Positions 34,272 to 42,606 of a DNA stretch of 64,000 nt are shown here, piece after piece (the stretch's first letter is position 1; each line of letters opens with the position of its first letter). Below the pieces are notes generated by a model. That model had not been told where the DNA came from and did not search any database. It saw nothing but the letters and a program-made list of their open reading frames with translations. Position numbers and translations under genes: made by a program. The stretch is taken from the NCBI RefSeq assembly GCF_002177135.1, contig NZ_MWPH01000001.1, positions 1,054,001 to 1,118,000 of the forward strand. The letters run 5' to 3'. Origin of the DNA: Natronolimnobius baerhuensis (lineage in GTDB: Archaea; Halobacteriota; Halobacteria; Halobacteriales; Natrialbaceae).

Positions 34272-35447
34272 GTGATTGGCACCGGAATCGGTGTCGGTAT
34301 CGTTGGACTCGGCGGCATGGGGCATCTCCACGCCCGAAGTATCGAAGACCTCGGCGCTGATATCGTTGCCGGCGCGGATCTGGTTCCTGAACAACGCGAC
34401 CGCTTTGGCAGTGAGTTCGACGCTGCGACGTACGAAACCCACGAGGACCTCGTCGTCGACGACGCCGTCGATGCCGTCATCGTGACGACGCCAAACCGAT
34501 TCCACGAACCAATCACGGTTGCTGCACTCGAGGCAGGCTGTCACGTCCTGGTCGAAAAGCCGCTTGCACATACCCTCGAGAGCGCCGAGCGCATCGCAGC
34601 CGCTGCTGAACAGAGCGATGCTATCTGCATGGTCGGCTTCCACAACCGACACGCCGGTTCGATGGCGATGTTCAACGAACAGCACGCACGCGGGCGCTTC
34701 GGCGAGTTGACCCACATCGAAGCGAACTACGTCCGCCGACGCGGCGTTCCCGGTCCCGGCTCCTGGTTTACCGATCCCGACCTCGCCGGCGGCGGCGCGC
34801 TGCTCGATATCGGCGTCCACGCGCTCGACCTCGCCCTCTATACGCTCGAGTTCCCCGAGATCACCGAAGTCTCGGGTGTCACCCGAACGACCTTCGGCAC
34901 CCGCGAGGAGTACGCCGACCCCGAGGGCTTCGGCGACAACTGGGATGCAGAAGCCGAAACCTACGAAGTCGACGACTCCGTCAGCGCCTTCATCCGCACG
35001 GCCGACGGCCAAACAATCTCACTCGAGGCCGCCTGGGCGACCAACCGCGAAGAGAGCATGGACTTCCGGATTCGTGGCACCGAAGGCGGCGCGCAGTTCG
35101 ATATCGGCGATACGGACATCGAGTTGCTCGAGGCCGGCACGGCTGGCGTCGAACACTACGCGGACATTCAGTTGACCGGTGACGCCTCGATCACTGGCTA
35201 CGCCCAGCAAGACGAACAGTTCCTCGACGCAATTGCAGCAGGCCGACAACCGGAGACGAACACAATCGAAGAGGCGCTGCTCGTCCAGCGCGTTATCGAC
35301 GCGATCTATCGCTCGAGCGAGAGCGGCCAGGCAGAAGCCATCGAGATGCCGGAGTTGGAGCGAGCATCGGAGACGGACCTCGCGAGCGAGACGGAAAGCG
35401 AATCCGAGGCCCAATCCGAGACCGAAGCAACGACGCGCCTCGAGTAA
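34272..35447 (+). CDS. Gfo/Idh/MocA family oxidoreductase
   Basis: The 391-residue protein begins at GTG (VIGTGIGVGIVGLGGMGHLHARS) with the dinucleotide fold GxGxxG variant and HxxS pattern, then VIVTTPNRFHEPITVAALEAGCHVLVEKPLAHT, where the EKP motif has the catalytic Lys. The C-terminal domain includes GGGALLDIGVHALDLALYTLEFPEITEV and GVHALD-type dimer contacts. A Glu/Ser/Thr-rich tail of about 25 residues is unusual. It probably oxidises a sugar or cyclitol with NAD(P); substrate unknown. ATG at 34221 adds 17 codons without similarity and is not used. A T7 terminator follows at 35481-35487. Confidence 0.86.
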   Translation: MIGTGIGVGIVGLGGMGHLHARSIEDLGADIVAGADLVPEQRDRFGSEFDAATYETHEDLVVDDAVDAVIVTTPNRFHEPITVAALEAGCHVLVEKPLAHTLESAERIAAAAEQSDAICMVGFHNRHAGSMAMFNEQHARGRFGELTHIEANYVRRRGVPGPGSWFTDPDLAGGGALLDIGVHALDLALYTLEFPEITEVSGVTRTTFGTREEYADPEGFGDNWDAEAETYEVDDSVSAFIRTADGQTISLEAAWATNREESMDFRIRGTEGGAQFDIGDTDIELLEAGTAGVEHYADIQLTGDASITGYAQQDEQFLDAIAAGRQPETNTIEEALLVQRVIDAIYRSSESGQAEAIEMPELERASETDLASETESESEAQSETEATTRLE

Positions 35448-35480
35448 TCGAACGCGACGTTAGGATGGTTCCGGTCTACG

Positions 35481-35487
35481 TTTTTTT
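35481..35487 (+). terminator. Oligo-T terminator after the oxidoreductase gene
   Basis: Seven consecutive T about 35 nt after the stop codon, between convergent genes. Confidence 0.5.
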
Positions 35488-35615
35488 GCATTCAAGTCGA
35501 GCGAGAGTTACTGTGTGGACTCGAGACGTGAGTGCGTCGACTCGAGTTGCGACGTCGCGGTGCTGTAACTCGCGGTGAAATGGCACTCCGAAACGAAAGA
35601 CGGCAGTGAGTCGTT

Positions 35616-36347
35616 TTAGACGACTTCGTCGAAGTCGTGGTGACCGTGGATGTCGACGCCATCCTCGGTGATCTCACAGAGGAAGACACCGTTGCCGGAG
35701 CCAGTGTCACGCTCGGCGGCGGATTTGATCGAGCGAGCGGCGATAGTCGTCGCTTCGTCGTTCGAGAGGCCGTCTTCGTAGGCCTGCTCTAAGTGACCGT
35801 AGGCAAGTTGCATCCCGGAGCCAGTGACCGTGTAGTCGTCTTTCATGACACCGCCGGCTGGGTCGATGCTGTACACGTGGCTGCCCTCGTCGTCGACGCC
35901 GCCCAGAATTGGGTGGATGGCGAAGAACGGGCCGCCGCGGGCGAAGTTGCCTGCGAGCGTCGCGAGTGCGTCGATGCTCATTCCCTCGCCGCGTCGGGAT
36001 TCATAGAGATTGACTTCCGCGCGCAGCGTCGAGATGAACGACTGTGCGCCACCGACGCTGCCGACGAGGGTGAGCGCAGCGGTTGGGTGAATCTGCTCGA
36101 CCTTCTGGACGTTCTTGTTCGAGACGAATCGGCCGCCGAGGCTGGCGCGCATGTCCGTCGCGATGACGACGCCGTCGGTCGTTGTGATACCAATCGTCGT
36201 CGTTCCGGTCTTGTTGACGTTGTCCAGATCGTTCATCGAGAGGTCGTTCTGGGGCATCGGACCGACTTCCGGCGCGTAGGGATCCGTGTCATCGGCCAAC
36301 TGGTCGACCGTCCCGTAGAAGTCCGTGTTATGCTGAGGTGTACGCAT
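35616..36347 (-). CDS. psmB: 20S proteasome beta subunit
   Basis: The 243-residue precursor begins MRTPQHNTDFYGTVDQLADD. A 48-residue propeptide ends in NKTG, and autocleavage before Thr49 (G|TTTIGI) exposes the catalytic N-terminal threonine. The mature part has TDGVVIATDMRASLGGRFVSNKN with the conserved Asp and Lys residues, and GPFFAIHPILGGVDDEGSHVYSIDP. With PsmA it forms the inner rings of the core particle. The Met at 36347 is used because the TATA box on the minus strand lies about 25-30 nt before it, implying a leaderless mRNA. Confidence 0.96.
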   Translation of the reverse strand: MRTPQHNTDFYGTVDQLADDTDPYAPEVGPMPQNDLSMNDLDNVNKTGTTTIGITTTDGVVIATDMRASLGGRFVSNKNVQKVEQIHPTAALTLVGSVGGAQSFISTLRAEVNLYESRRGEGMSIDALATLAGNFARGGPFFAIHPILGGVDDEGSHVYSIDPAGGVMKDDYTVTGSGMQLAYGHLEQAYEDGLSNDEATTIAARSIKSAAERDTGSGNGVFLCEITEDGVDIHGHHDFDEVV

Positions 36348-36367
36348 TGACCGTACCTTACGACCGG

Positions 36368-36380
36368 AATAATATAAAAG
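36368..36380 (-). promoter_or_regulatory. TATA box of psmB
   Basis: On the minus strand the sequence CTTTTATATTATT sits 21-33 nt before the psmB start codon. With archaeal spacing of about 26 nt to the start site, the mRNA would be essentially leaderless. Confidence 0.7.
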
Positions 36381-36491
36381 ACCGGCGTTCACCACCGTCG
36401 TTTCCGCTACCCATCATGTCTGGGGAGCCGACGACTCAACGCGGGTGAAACCAAAACGGAACAACCGACGGGAGAAAACGCGAGCTTGTGA

Positions 36492-36662
36492 TTAGGGCTG
36501 GGTGGCGGTGTATGCGTCCTCGAGGTTCTCGAGGAGGCGGTGGATTGGCAGGGTGACGCCAGCCTGTCGAGCGGCAATGGCGAGGGGCATCATCGTGATG
36601 CCGACCACGATGCACAGTTGATACAGGGCGAACAGGGTTGCGTGGTACACGCGGGATATCAT
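36492..36662 (-). CDS. 56-residue membrane protein
   Basis: A minus-strand ORF from ATG 36662 encodes MISRVYHATLFALYQLCIVV followed by GITMMPLAIAARQAGVTLPI and a hydrophilic helix RLLENLEDAYTATQP. One hydrophobic helix (about 8-31) is clear. It resembles small conserved haloarchaeal membrane proteins, but no function is known. A TATA-like TTATATAC (minus, 36693-36700) lies about 30 nt upstream, which supports a real gene. Codon use is normal. Confidence 0.7.
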   Translation of the reverse strand: MISRVYHATLFALYQLCIVVGITMMPLAIAARQAGVTLPIHRLLENLEDAYTATQP

Positions 36663-36982
36663 CAGCGTTCAGGCGAGGCTGAGACCAGGGTTGTATATAA
36701 GCTTTCCTGAACCGCGGGACGTATACCGATTGTCGAGTCGGTATAGGGTCGACGCAGTCTTGCGATTCAACTCGAGTTGCTGCAGACACAACTGCACCTG
36801 TATTCAAATCTGGATCCGGCTATGGTGGTGGGAGTTGACCTGAGCAATTCTCGTAACTTATGCGCATTATCCCTCGTTCGTGCGCGCTCTCGAGGCCGCT
36901 ATGGCACGGTTGCGCATGACAGAGGACGATGCTGGCGGGGATGAACCGCAAAGAACGAAACCCTTCGGCCCTACATCCATGT
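36663..36982. other. Intergenic region with TATA box and palindrome
   Basis: Contains the minus-strand TATA box at about 36692-36700 and the palindrome TATACCGA(8)TCGGTATA at 36722-36745. Downstream is the region before the DUF555 gene. No other gene is visible. Confidence 0.55.
36722..36745. promoter_or_regulatory. Palindromic operator candidate
   Basis: TATACCGA at 36722-36729 is repeated as its reverse complement TCGGTATA at 36738-36745 with an 8-nt spacer. It lies about 22 nt upstream (higher coordinates) of the minus-strand TATA box of the small membrane protein, a position suited for a regulator. Confidence 0.45.
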
Positions 36983-37339
36983 ATGGGAAACTATCTCGTC
37001 GCGATGGAAGCCGCATGGCTCGTCCGTGACGTTGATGCAATTGATGATGCAATCGGTGTCGCTGTCAGCGAAGCCGGAAAGCGACTTAACAGTGAGAACA
37101 TGGACTACGTCGAAGTCGAAGTCGGCGCGACGGGGTGTCCCGCCTGCGGCGAACCGTTCGACTCCGCGTTCGTCGCCGCGGGAACCGCACTCGTCGGCCT
37201 CGGCCTCGAGATGGAGGTCTTCAACGCCGAGGGCGAGGAACACGCCTCACGGATCGCGAAGAGCGAGATCGGTGGCGCGCTTCGAGACGTGCCGCTGTCG
37301 GTCCTCGAAGTTATCGAAACCGAAGAAGACGACGAATAA
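36983..37339 (+). CDS. DUF555 (UPF0212) family protein
   Basis: The 118-residue protein begins MGNYLVAMEAAWLVRDVDAIDDAIGVAVSEAGKRLN and has the CPACGEPFDSAFVAAGTALVGL zinc-like knuckle, then MEVFNAEGEEHASRIAKSEIGGALRDVPLSVLEV. It matches the archaeal DUF555 family (UPF0212), of unknown function. The upstream Met at 36929 is outside the family start. Confidence 0.88.
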   Translation: MGNYLVAMEAAWLVRDVDAIDDAIGVAVSEAGKRLNSENMDYVEVEVGATGCPACGEPFDSAFVAAGTALVGLGLEMEVFNAEGEEHASRIAKSEIGGALRDVPLSVLEVIETEEDDE

Positions 37340-37450
37340 CGACTGCGTTCAGCCGCTGTGATGGCGCTGAATTGACGTTCGTTTCTTCCGTCTCGAGGCT
37401 TTCGAGACGGTGACAAAATAGACACAGAGCGACGCGACTGTCCGGAACTA

Positions 37451-38086
37451 TTACTGAGCGTCCGACGACGGCGGTCGAAACGTCCGAATCGTCTCTCGTT
37501 CGCCGCTCGAGACGTCGACCTCGTCGAAGCCGCGACTGGTGAAAATCTCGTTCCAGTCTCGATGATAGAGCGGGAACTCGTCATCGATGTACTGGACGCT
37601 CGGGGCGGTCTCGGCTGTCTGCTCGAGGTCATCGTGTTCGATCTCAGCCGTAATGAGTACGTCACTCGTAATTCTCGAGAGTTCATCAAACACCCACGTT
37701 GCGTCTGGGTGGAGGTGTTGCAGCGTCTCAACGGAGTAGACGACGCTAAACTCATCATCAGCAAAGTCACTGACCACACCTTCGATTGCGTCGATATGGA
37801 ACTCGCCGTCGGCTGCGAGGTCGGGATAGGCCTCTTCCATCACCTCGAGTGCATCACCGTTGAGTTCGATGCCGGTCACGTTCTCGAAGCCATGCTCGTA
37901 CAAGTGTGCGAGATGCCGGCCGGAGCTACACCCGAGTTCGAGGACGGGCGCAGTTCGGTCGACGAACTGCTCGAGCGTCCGGCAAATTCCGTCGCTCGTG
38001 TCGTCCGGCCCGTAGTAGGCGTAGTATTCCGGTGAGTATTCTCCGGAACGGTCGGCCCACTGGCGCCGAACATCGTTAGAATTCAT
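37451..38086 (-). CDS. Class I SAM-dependent methyltransferase
   Basis: The 211-residue protein begins MNSNDVRRQWADRSGEYSPEYYAYYGPDDTS. Motif I is VLELGCSSGRHLAHLYEHG (about 49-67), then GIELNGDALEVM (acidic motif II) and VVYSVETLQHLHP (motif IV). The N-terminal half resembles methyltransferases for small molecules or lipids. Substrate unknown; single gene. Confidence 0.84.
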   Translation of the reverse strand: MNSNDVRRQWADRSGEYSPEYYAYYGPDDTSDGICRTLEQFVDRTAPVLELGCSSGRHLAHLYEHGFENVTGIELNGDALEVMEEAYPDLAADGEFHIDAIEGVVSDFADDEFSVVYSVETLQHLHPDATWVFDELSRITSDVLITAEIEHDDLEQTAETAPSVQYIDDEFPLYHRDWNEIFTSRGFDEVDVSSGERETIRTFRPPSSDAQ

Positions 38087-38345
38087 ATCCAGTATTCTCG
38101 AGAGAGACGTAAAACCTCTTGGAGTGTGCCGTTGGGAGAGCACTCGAGAGCGCAGGCGAGAACAACGGATTCCGCAGGAATTGGCTGTAAACTGTCTGGA
38201 TCGAACACGGAGACAAAAATTAGCGACCGCTGGTAGACGAATGACTCCTAGAATGGCTTTTCAGAAAATGAATTTGAGCTGGTATCGACTATTTCCGGAC
38301 GAATACAGAAGCCTTAACCGTGTGGTGGGCATTTGTAGAGTTGTA

Positions 38346-38540
38346 ATGGCAAACGGTAAAGTTGATTTCTTCAACGACACAGGCGGCTACGGTTTCATCG
38401 ACACAGAGGATGCTGACGACGACGTATTCTTCCACATGGAGGACGTTGGCGGTGAGGATCTGACGGAAGGGACCGAGATCGAATTCGATATCGAACAGGC
38501 CCCAAAGGGCCCACGCGCGACGAACGTCGTCCGCAACTAA
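38346..38540 (+). CDS. cspA: Cold-shock domain protein
   Basis: The 64-residue protein has the five-stranded OB-fold pattern with RNP1 GGYGFIDTED and RNP2 DDVFFHMEDV, and KVDFFNDTGG at the start. It binds single-stranded RNA or DNA. It is acidic, as in haloarchaea. A TATA-like stretch (CTTAAC, near 38313) lies about 30 nt before the ATG. Confidence 0.95.
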   Translation: MANGKVDFFNDTGGYGFIDTEDADDDVFFHMEDVGGEDLTEGTEIEFDIEQAPKGPRATNVVRN

Positions 38541-38724
38541 TAGCGAACTGACTGTCGCTTTCCGGCGACACAAGTGAAAAGCGTTTTATACGTTTTTAGA
38601 CAGTATAACTCCAAAAGCGGTGGCGCTGTCGGCCGTTCCAGCACAGACGCTCGAGTGTCCTCGAGAGTGGCTACAACTGCCACCGACCCAAAGTACTTTT
38701 GATAACCCGTAGTTATTGGCTCGT

Positions 38725-39264
38725 ATGGAACTCCCGACGCCTGCTGATCTTCGCCAGCGCCGAACCGAACTCGGGCTGACGCAGAGTGAACTCGCCGAGA
38801 AAGCAGAGGTTTCCCAGCCCTTGATCGCTCGGATCGAAGGCGGCGATGTCGATCCACGACTCTCGACGCTACGTCGAATTGTCAACGCCTTAGAGAAAGC
38901 AGAAAGTGACGTCGTCCGCGCGAAGGACCTGATGAACGAAGCCGTTGTCAACGTCGCGCCGACGGATGCGGTCAAGGTCGCCGCACAAAAGATGGAAGAG
39001 GAAGCCTACTCCCAACTTGCGGTGATTCAAGACGGAATCCCAGTCGGCTCGATCAGTCAGAGTGATCTCGTCCATCTCGATTCTGAAGCCCGTGACGAAC
39101 CCATCGAGGAACACATGAGCGAGAGTTTTCCAACCGTCTCGAAAGATGCCACGCTCGACGAGATCAGCAACCTGCTCGAGCACTACAAAGCCGTGATGAT
39201 CACGGAAGCGGGCGAGACGGTCGGGATTATCACAGAAGCGGACATTGCGTCTCGGTTTTCTTGA
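38725..39264 (+). CDS. HTH-CBS fusion regulator
   Basis: The 179-residue protein has an N-terminal XRE-type helix-turn-helix (LRQRRTELGLTQSELAEKAEVSQPLIARIEGGDVDPRLSTLRRIVNAL, about 9-56) and two CBS motifs (AKDLMNEAVVNVAPTDAVKVAAQKMEEEAYSQLAVI...GSISQSDLV and EHMSESFPTVSKDATLDEISNLLEHYKAVMIT...GIITEADIA). This is a widespread archaeal predicted regulator responding to adenosyl nucleotides. The ATG at 38725 starts the HTH; an in-frame TTG at 38716 is less likely. Confidence 0.9.
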   Translation: MELPTPADLRQRRTELGLTQSELAEKAEVSQPLIARIEGGDVDPRLSTLRRIVNALEKAESDVVRAKDLMNEAVVNVAPTDAVKVAAQKMEEEAYSQLAVIQDGIPVGSISQSDLVHLDSEARDEPIEEHMSESFPTVSKDATLDEISNLLEHYKAVMITEAGETVGIITEADIASRFS

Positions 39265-39334
39265 AGACTTCCAGAACGTGACTGGGGAAGCCAAACAGTG
39301 TACATAAGGTTCCCGAGCGTCGACAAACCTATCA

Positions 39335-40738
39335 ATGACTCGGACGCGACGGAACGTTTTACTCGGTGCCGGCGCAGTCGGTGTGGGGTTCCTCGCTGGC
39401 TGTCTCGGTGACCGTGCTGATGGCGGCGGCAGTGGGGCCGAGACTACCGATGTGTACGCCTCGTTTTTTACGCTTGCTGAGTTTACACGCTCCGTCGTCG
39501 GTGATGCGGGGACGACCGAGAACGCTGTCCCAACCGGCCAACACGGCCACGAATGGGAGCCAACGACGGACATGCTCCCGAACGTGGTCGAATCCGATGC
39601 GTTCGTCTATTTCGACGTCGAGGGCTTCCAGCCGTGGGTTGATACCGCCCGCGAGCGGATCGAAGCCGACCACGCAGACGATGTCGCCCTGATCGACGCC
39701 GCTGCCGGAATCGAACTGCGCGAGTACGATGACGACCATACACACGGGCACAGTCACGAACACGGCCACGATGACTCGCTCTCAATTCATGTGATCGCAC
39801 TCGAGGACGACCACGGACACGTCGTCGCCGACGCGCACGGCGACCACTGGCACGACGTTCCGCTCGAGGTCCCAGTCGATGAGACCGTCGAGTTCACGGT
39901 GCATCTCGAGACCGACGATGGAGAGGCGCTCTCCCTTGCAGACGACGACTATACGCTCGAGTCCGCTCTCGAGGGAGACACCAACACCCTGACCGTCGAG
40001 ACCAGTGGCGAGAGACTCGAGATCGACGGGCAGGAGGATGGCAATGCAACGGTCGTCCTGCGGGTGCTCGAGGATGGAACCAGTGGGTGGGAGGCCCCGC
40101 CGCTCGAGGTACAGGTTGGCGATGGCAGAGACCACGCGCACGCGGACGATGGTGGCCATGGACACGATCACGACCACACCCACGGCGACTACGACGCGAA
40201 GTTCTTCGCCGACCCCGTCCTCGCCCAAGACGGCGTCAGGAACATCCGCGACGCATTGATCGACCTCGACCCCGACAACGCCACGCGCTACGAGGACAAC
40301 GCCGCCAGCTACATCGAGGATCTCGAGGCGCTTCATAGCCGATTTCAGGCCACGCTCGAGGACCGCGACCACGATCACGTCGTCCTCGCTGGCCACGACT
40401 CGTTTCAGTATCTTGCCGAACGCTACGGCTTCGAGATTCACACGCCAGTTGGCCTCTCGCCGGATGACGAGCCAAGCGGGAGAGAGATCGCCGCTGCCGT
40501 CGAGTTCGTCGAGGAACACGGCCTCGAGTACGTCCTCTGGGACTACTTCGACGGGCCGGATACCGCCGAGACGATTGCGGCGGAAGCCGAGGGCGCGGTC
40601 GAGACGGTGATGGTCTCACCCGCAGAGAGCGTCGTCGAGGAGTGGGTCGAAGATGGTCACGGCGGCTACATCGGGCAGATGGACGAAATCAATCTCCCTG
40701 CGTTCGAACGCGCACTCGGGGCAGAGAACGGGGACTAA
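39335..40738 (+). CDS. znuA: Zinc-type ABC transporter substrate-binding lipoprotein, variant
   Basis: The 467-residue protein starts with a twin-arginine signal (RTRRNVLLGAGAVG) and a lipobox FLAGC (Cys23), so it is exported folded and lipid-anchored. The ZnuA/TroA N-lobe has the metal ligand motif HEWEP (His72). Two His-rich loops (about 134-145 and 267-283) flank an inserted beta-rich domain (about 148-263) absent from most members. After the second loop the canonical DPHxW reads DAKFF: Lys289 replaces the metal-binding His. The third ligand region LAGHDSFQYLAERYG is intact. It delivers Zn or Mn to the following permease 27 nt downstream. Family assignment is sure, the metal is inferred. 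Confidence 0.88.
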   Translation: MTRTRRNVLLGAGAVGVGFLAGCLGDRADGGGSGAETTDVYASFFTLAEFTRSVVGDAGTTENAVPTGQHGHEWEPTTDMLPNVVESDAFVYFDVEGFQPWVDTARERIEADHADDVALIDAAAGIELREYDDDHTHGHSHEHGHDDSLSIHVIALEDDHGHVVADAHGDHWHDVPLEVPVDETVEFTVHLETDDGEALSLADDDYTLESALEGDTNTLTVETSGERLEIDGQEDGNATVVLRVLEDGTSGWEAPPLEVQVGDGRDHAHADDGGHGHDHDHTHGDYDAKFFADPVLAQDGVRNIRDALIDLDPDNATRYEDNAASYIEDLEALHSRFQATLEDRDHDHVVLAGHDSFQYLAERYGFEIHTPVGLSPDDEPSGREIAAAVEFVEEHGLEYVLWDYFDGPDTAETIAAEAEGAVETVMVSPAESVVEEWVEDGHGGYIGQMDEINLPAFERALGAENGD

Positions 40739-40765
40739 GGACACGATGCATCCGACTATGAATAG

Positions 40766-41743
40766 ATGAGACGCGGATTCGAACGCGCCGTCCACGCATT
40801 GCTTGGCGTCATCGGGGTCGCTGTCGTGGCCGTTTTCCTCCCGCTTGCGTTCGGACTCCTGCCCGAGCGGTTCTTCGATGCTGGCTGTCGCACAGGACGG
40901 GCACTCGGCACGGAACTGGCCTGTTACCGGTTCATGTGGAATACGATCACCGTCGGCGTCTTCATTGGCATCGTCGGGCCGGTCATCGGAACGTTCCTCG
41001 TCCACCGTGAGATGGCACTGATCGGCGAAACGCTCGCGCACACGGCGTTTGCTGGCGTCGCGTTCGGGACGCTCCTCTTTGCTGCGTCGGGCTGGGACGC
41101 GCGATTGCTGCTCGTTGCGCTCGCAGCCGCAATCGTCGGCGCACTCGGCGTCCAACTGCTTGCGACCCGAACCGGTGCCTACGGCGATGTCCCCATTGCG
41201 ATCATGCTCACCGGGAGTTTCGCCCTCGGAACGCTGTTTATCGACGTCGGCGGCGGCTTCGCGTTCGTCGATATCAACAGCTACCTGTTCGGGAACATCT
41301 CGGTCACAGACGAACAGAGCGTCGCGCTGATGGCGCTGTTGAGTCTCGTCGTCGTCGGCGTCGTTGCCCTCGCGTACAACCAACTCCTGTTTATCACGTT
41401 CGACGAGCAGGCAGCCCGCGTCGCTCGAGTCCCTGTCTCTGCGTACAACGGACTCCTCATCGTGCTCACCGCGCTGGTCGTCGTCGGTTCGATGCAGATC
41501 CTCGGCGTCATCCTCGTCGCAGCGATGCTCGTCGTCCCCGTCGCAGCCGCCTCGTTGCTCGCCAGCAGTTTTCGAGAGACGCTGTATACGTCGATTGTGA
41601 TCGGCGAACTCGCCGTCCTGACTGGTCTCGCCCTCTCCTGGCAGTTCAGTCTTCGCCCCGGCGGCACAATCGTAATCGTCGCGATTGCCGTCTACCTTGG
41701 CGCAGTCGTCCGCACAGAGGCCCACCCCACTCCAACAGGATAG
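40766..41743 (+). CDS. znuB: Metal ABC transporter permease (ZnuB-type)
   Basis: The 325-residue membrane protein has eight to nine helices and the ABC-3 family segments YRFMWNTITVGVFIGIVGPVIGTFLVHREMALIGETLAHTAFAGVAFG, ARVPVSAYNGLLIVLTALVVVGSMQILGVILVAAMLVVPVAAASLLA. It forms the channel for the metal bound by the preceding lipoprotein. The usual ATPase gene (znuC) is not present between or after the two genes; the downstream gene is cobO. Either another ATPase elsewhere serves this pair or the locus has lost its ATPase gene. Confidence 0.88.
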   Translation: MRRGFERAVHALLGVIGVAVVAVFLPLAFGLLPERFFDAGCRTGRALGTELACYRFMWNTITVGVFIGIVGPVIGTFLVHREMALIGETLAHTAFAGVAFGTLLFAASGWDARLLLVALAAAIVGALGVQLLATRTGAYGDVPIAIMLTGSFALGTLFIDVGGGFAFVDINSYLFGNISVTDEQSVALMALLSLVVVGVVALAYNQLLFITFDEQAARVARVPVSAYNGLLIVLTALVVVGSMQILGVILVAAMLVVPVAAASLLASSFRETLYTSIVIGELAVLTGLALSWQFSLRPGGTIVIVAIAVYLGAVVRTEAHPTPTG

Positions 41744-41801
41744 TGAGAGATGCACTGCGCCAGTCGGTGCCTACATGTGCCATCGACCCGACGACGCCAG
41801 T

Positions 41802-42491
41802 ATGAGCGAACAGCAACGTGGCGAGTCCCCACTCGAGAACACACCCGGCGGCGGCAAGACGCCGGAAGCGACACGGATCGAACCAGCCGCACCCGAGGAG
41901 TTTGGCCTTGTCCAGGCCTGGTGGGGCGATGGCAAAGGCAAAACCACCGCAACGCTCGGAATGGGCGTCCGCGCTGCCGGTCACGGCTATCGCGTGCACC
42001 TCTTGCAGTTCATGAAAGGCGGGGCCTCGAGCGTCGACGCCGTCCGCGGCGAGTACAACGCAATCGAAGCGCTTCCGGGGATCAGCTACGAAAATCTCGG
42101 CCACTACGGCTGGCACGGCATGGCCGACGGCAGCGACGATGCGGGCCACGAAGCCGAGGCACAGGCCGGACTCGAGCGCGCAACGGAGCTACTCGAGGCG
42201 GCTGCGAGTGCCGACCTCTCGGAACCTATCGACCTCGAGGCCGACCCCGAGGAAGGAGTGCACATGCTGATCCTCGACGAAGTGCTGTACGCTGCCGACC
42301 GCGGGCTAATCGACGAAGCCGACGTACTCGAGTTGATCGACACCAAACCCGACGACCTCGAGTTGGTACTCTCTGGTAGTCATGAGAAGCCGACGTATCT
42401 CGAGGACCACGTCGACTTGCTCACGAACGTTCGGAAAGACCGCCATCCAATCGAGGACGGCCAGCGCGCCCGTCAGGGAACGGAGTTCTGA
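41802..42491 (+). CDS. cobO: Cob(I)alamin adenosyltransferase, CobO type
   Basis: The 229-residue protein has Walker A GDGKGKTTATLGMGVRAAGHG (about 42-63), LLQFMKGG, GLERATELLEAAASADL, and LILDEVLYAADRGLIDEADVLELI, the signatures of CobA/CobO ATP:corrinoid adenosyltransferases. It attaches the adenosyl group to corrinoids in the late steps of cobalamin synthesis or salvage. A Ser/Pro/Thr-rich acidic N-terminus of about 35 residues is extra. A conserved HEKPTYLEDHVDLLTNVRK segment ends the protein. Confidence 0.9.
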   Translation: MSEQQRGESPLENTPGGGKTPEATRIEPAAPEEFGLVQAWWGDGKGKTTATLGMGVRAAGHGYRVHLLQFMKGGASSVDAVRGEYNAIEALPGISYENLGHYGWHGMADGSDDAGHEAEAQAGLERATELLEAAASADLSEPIDLEADPEEGVHMLILDEVLYAADRGLIDEADVLELIDTKPDDLELVLSGSHEKPTYLEDHVDLLTNVRKDRHPIEDGQRARQGTEF

Positions 42492-42606
42492 GAGGAGTCG
42501 CTTACCAGCGATCACCGCGATAGGTTGGTAACCAGTCACAAGAGTATCGATGAGTCGACTGCCGATGCCAGCATAGTTATTACCGATCATTGATAAGTGT
42601 CGCTGA

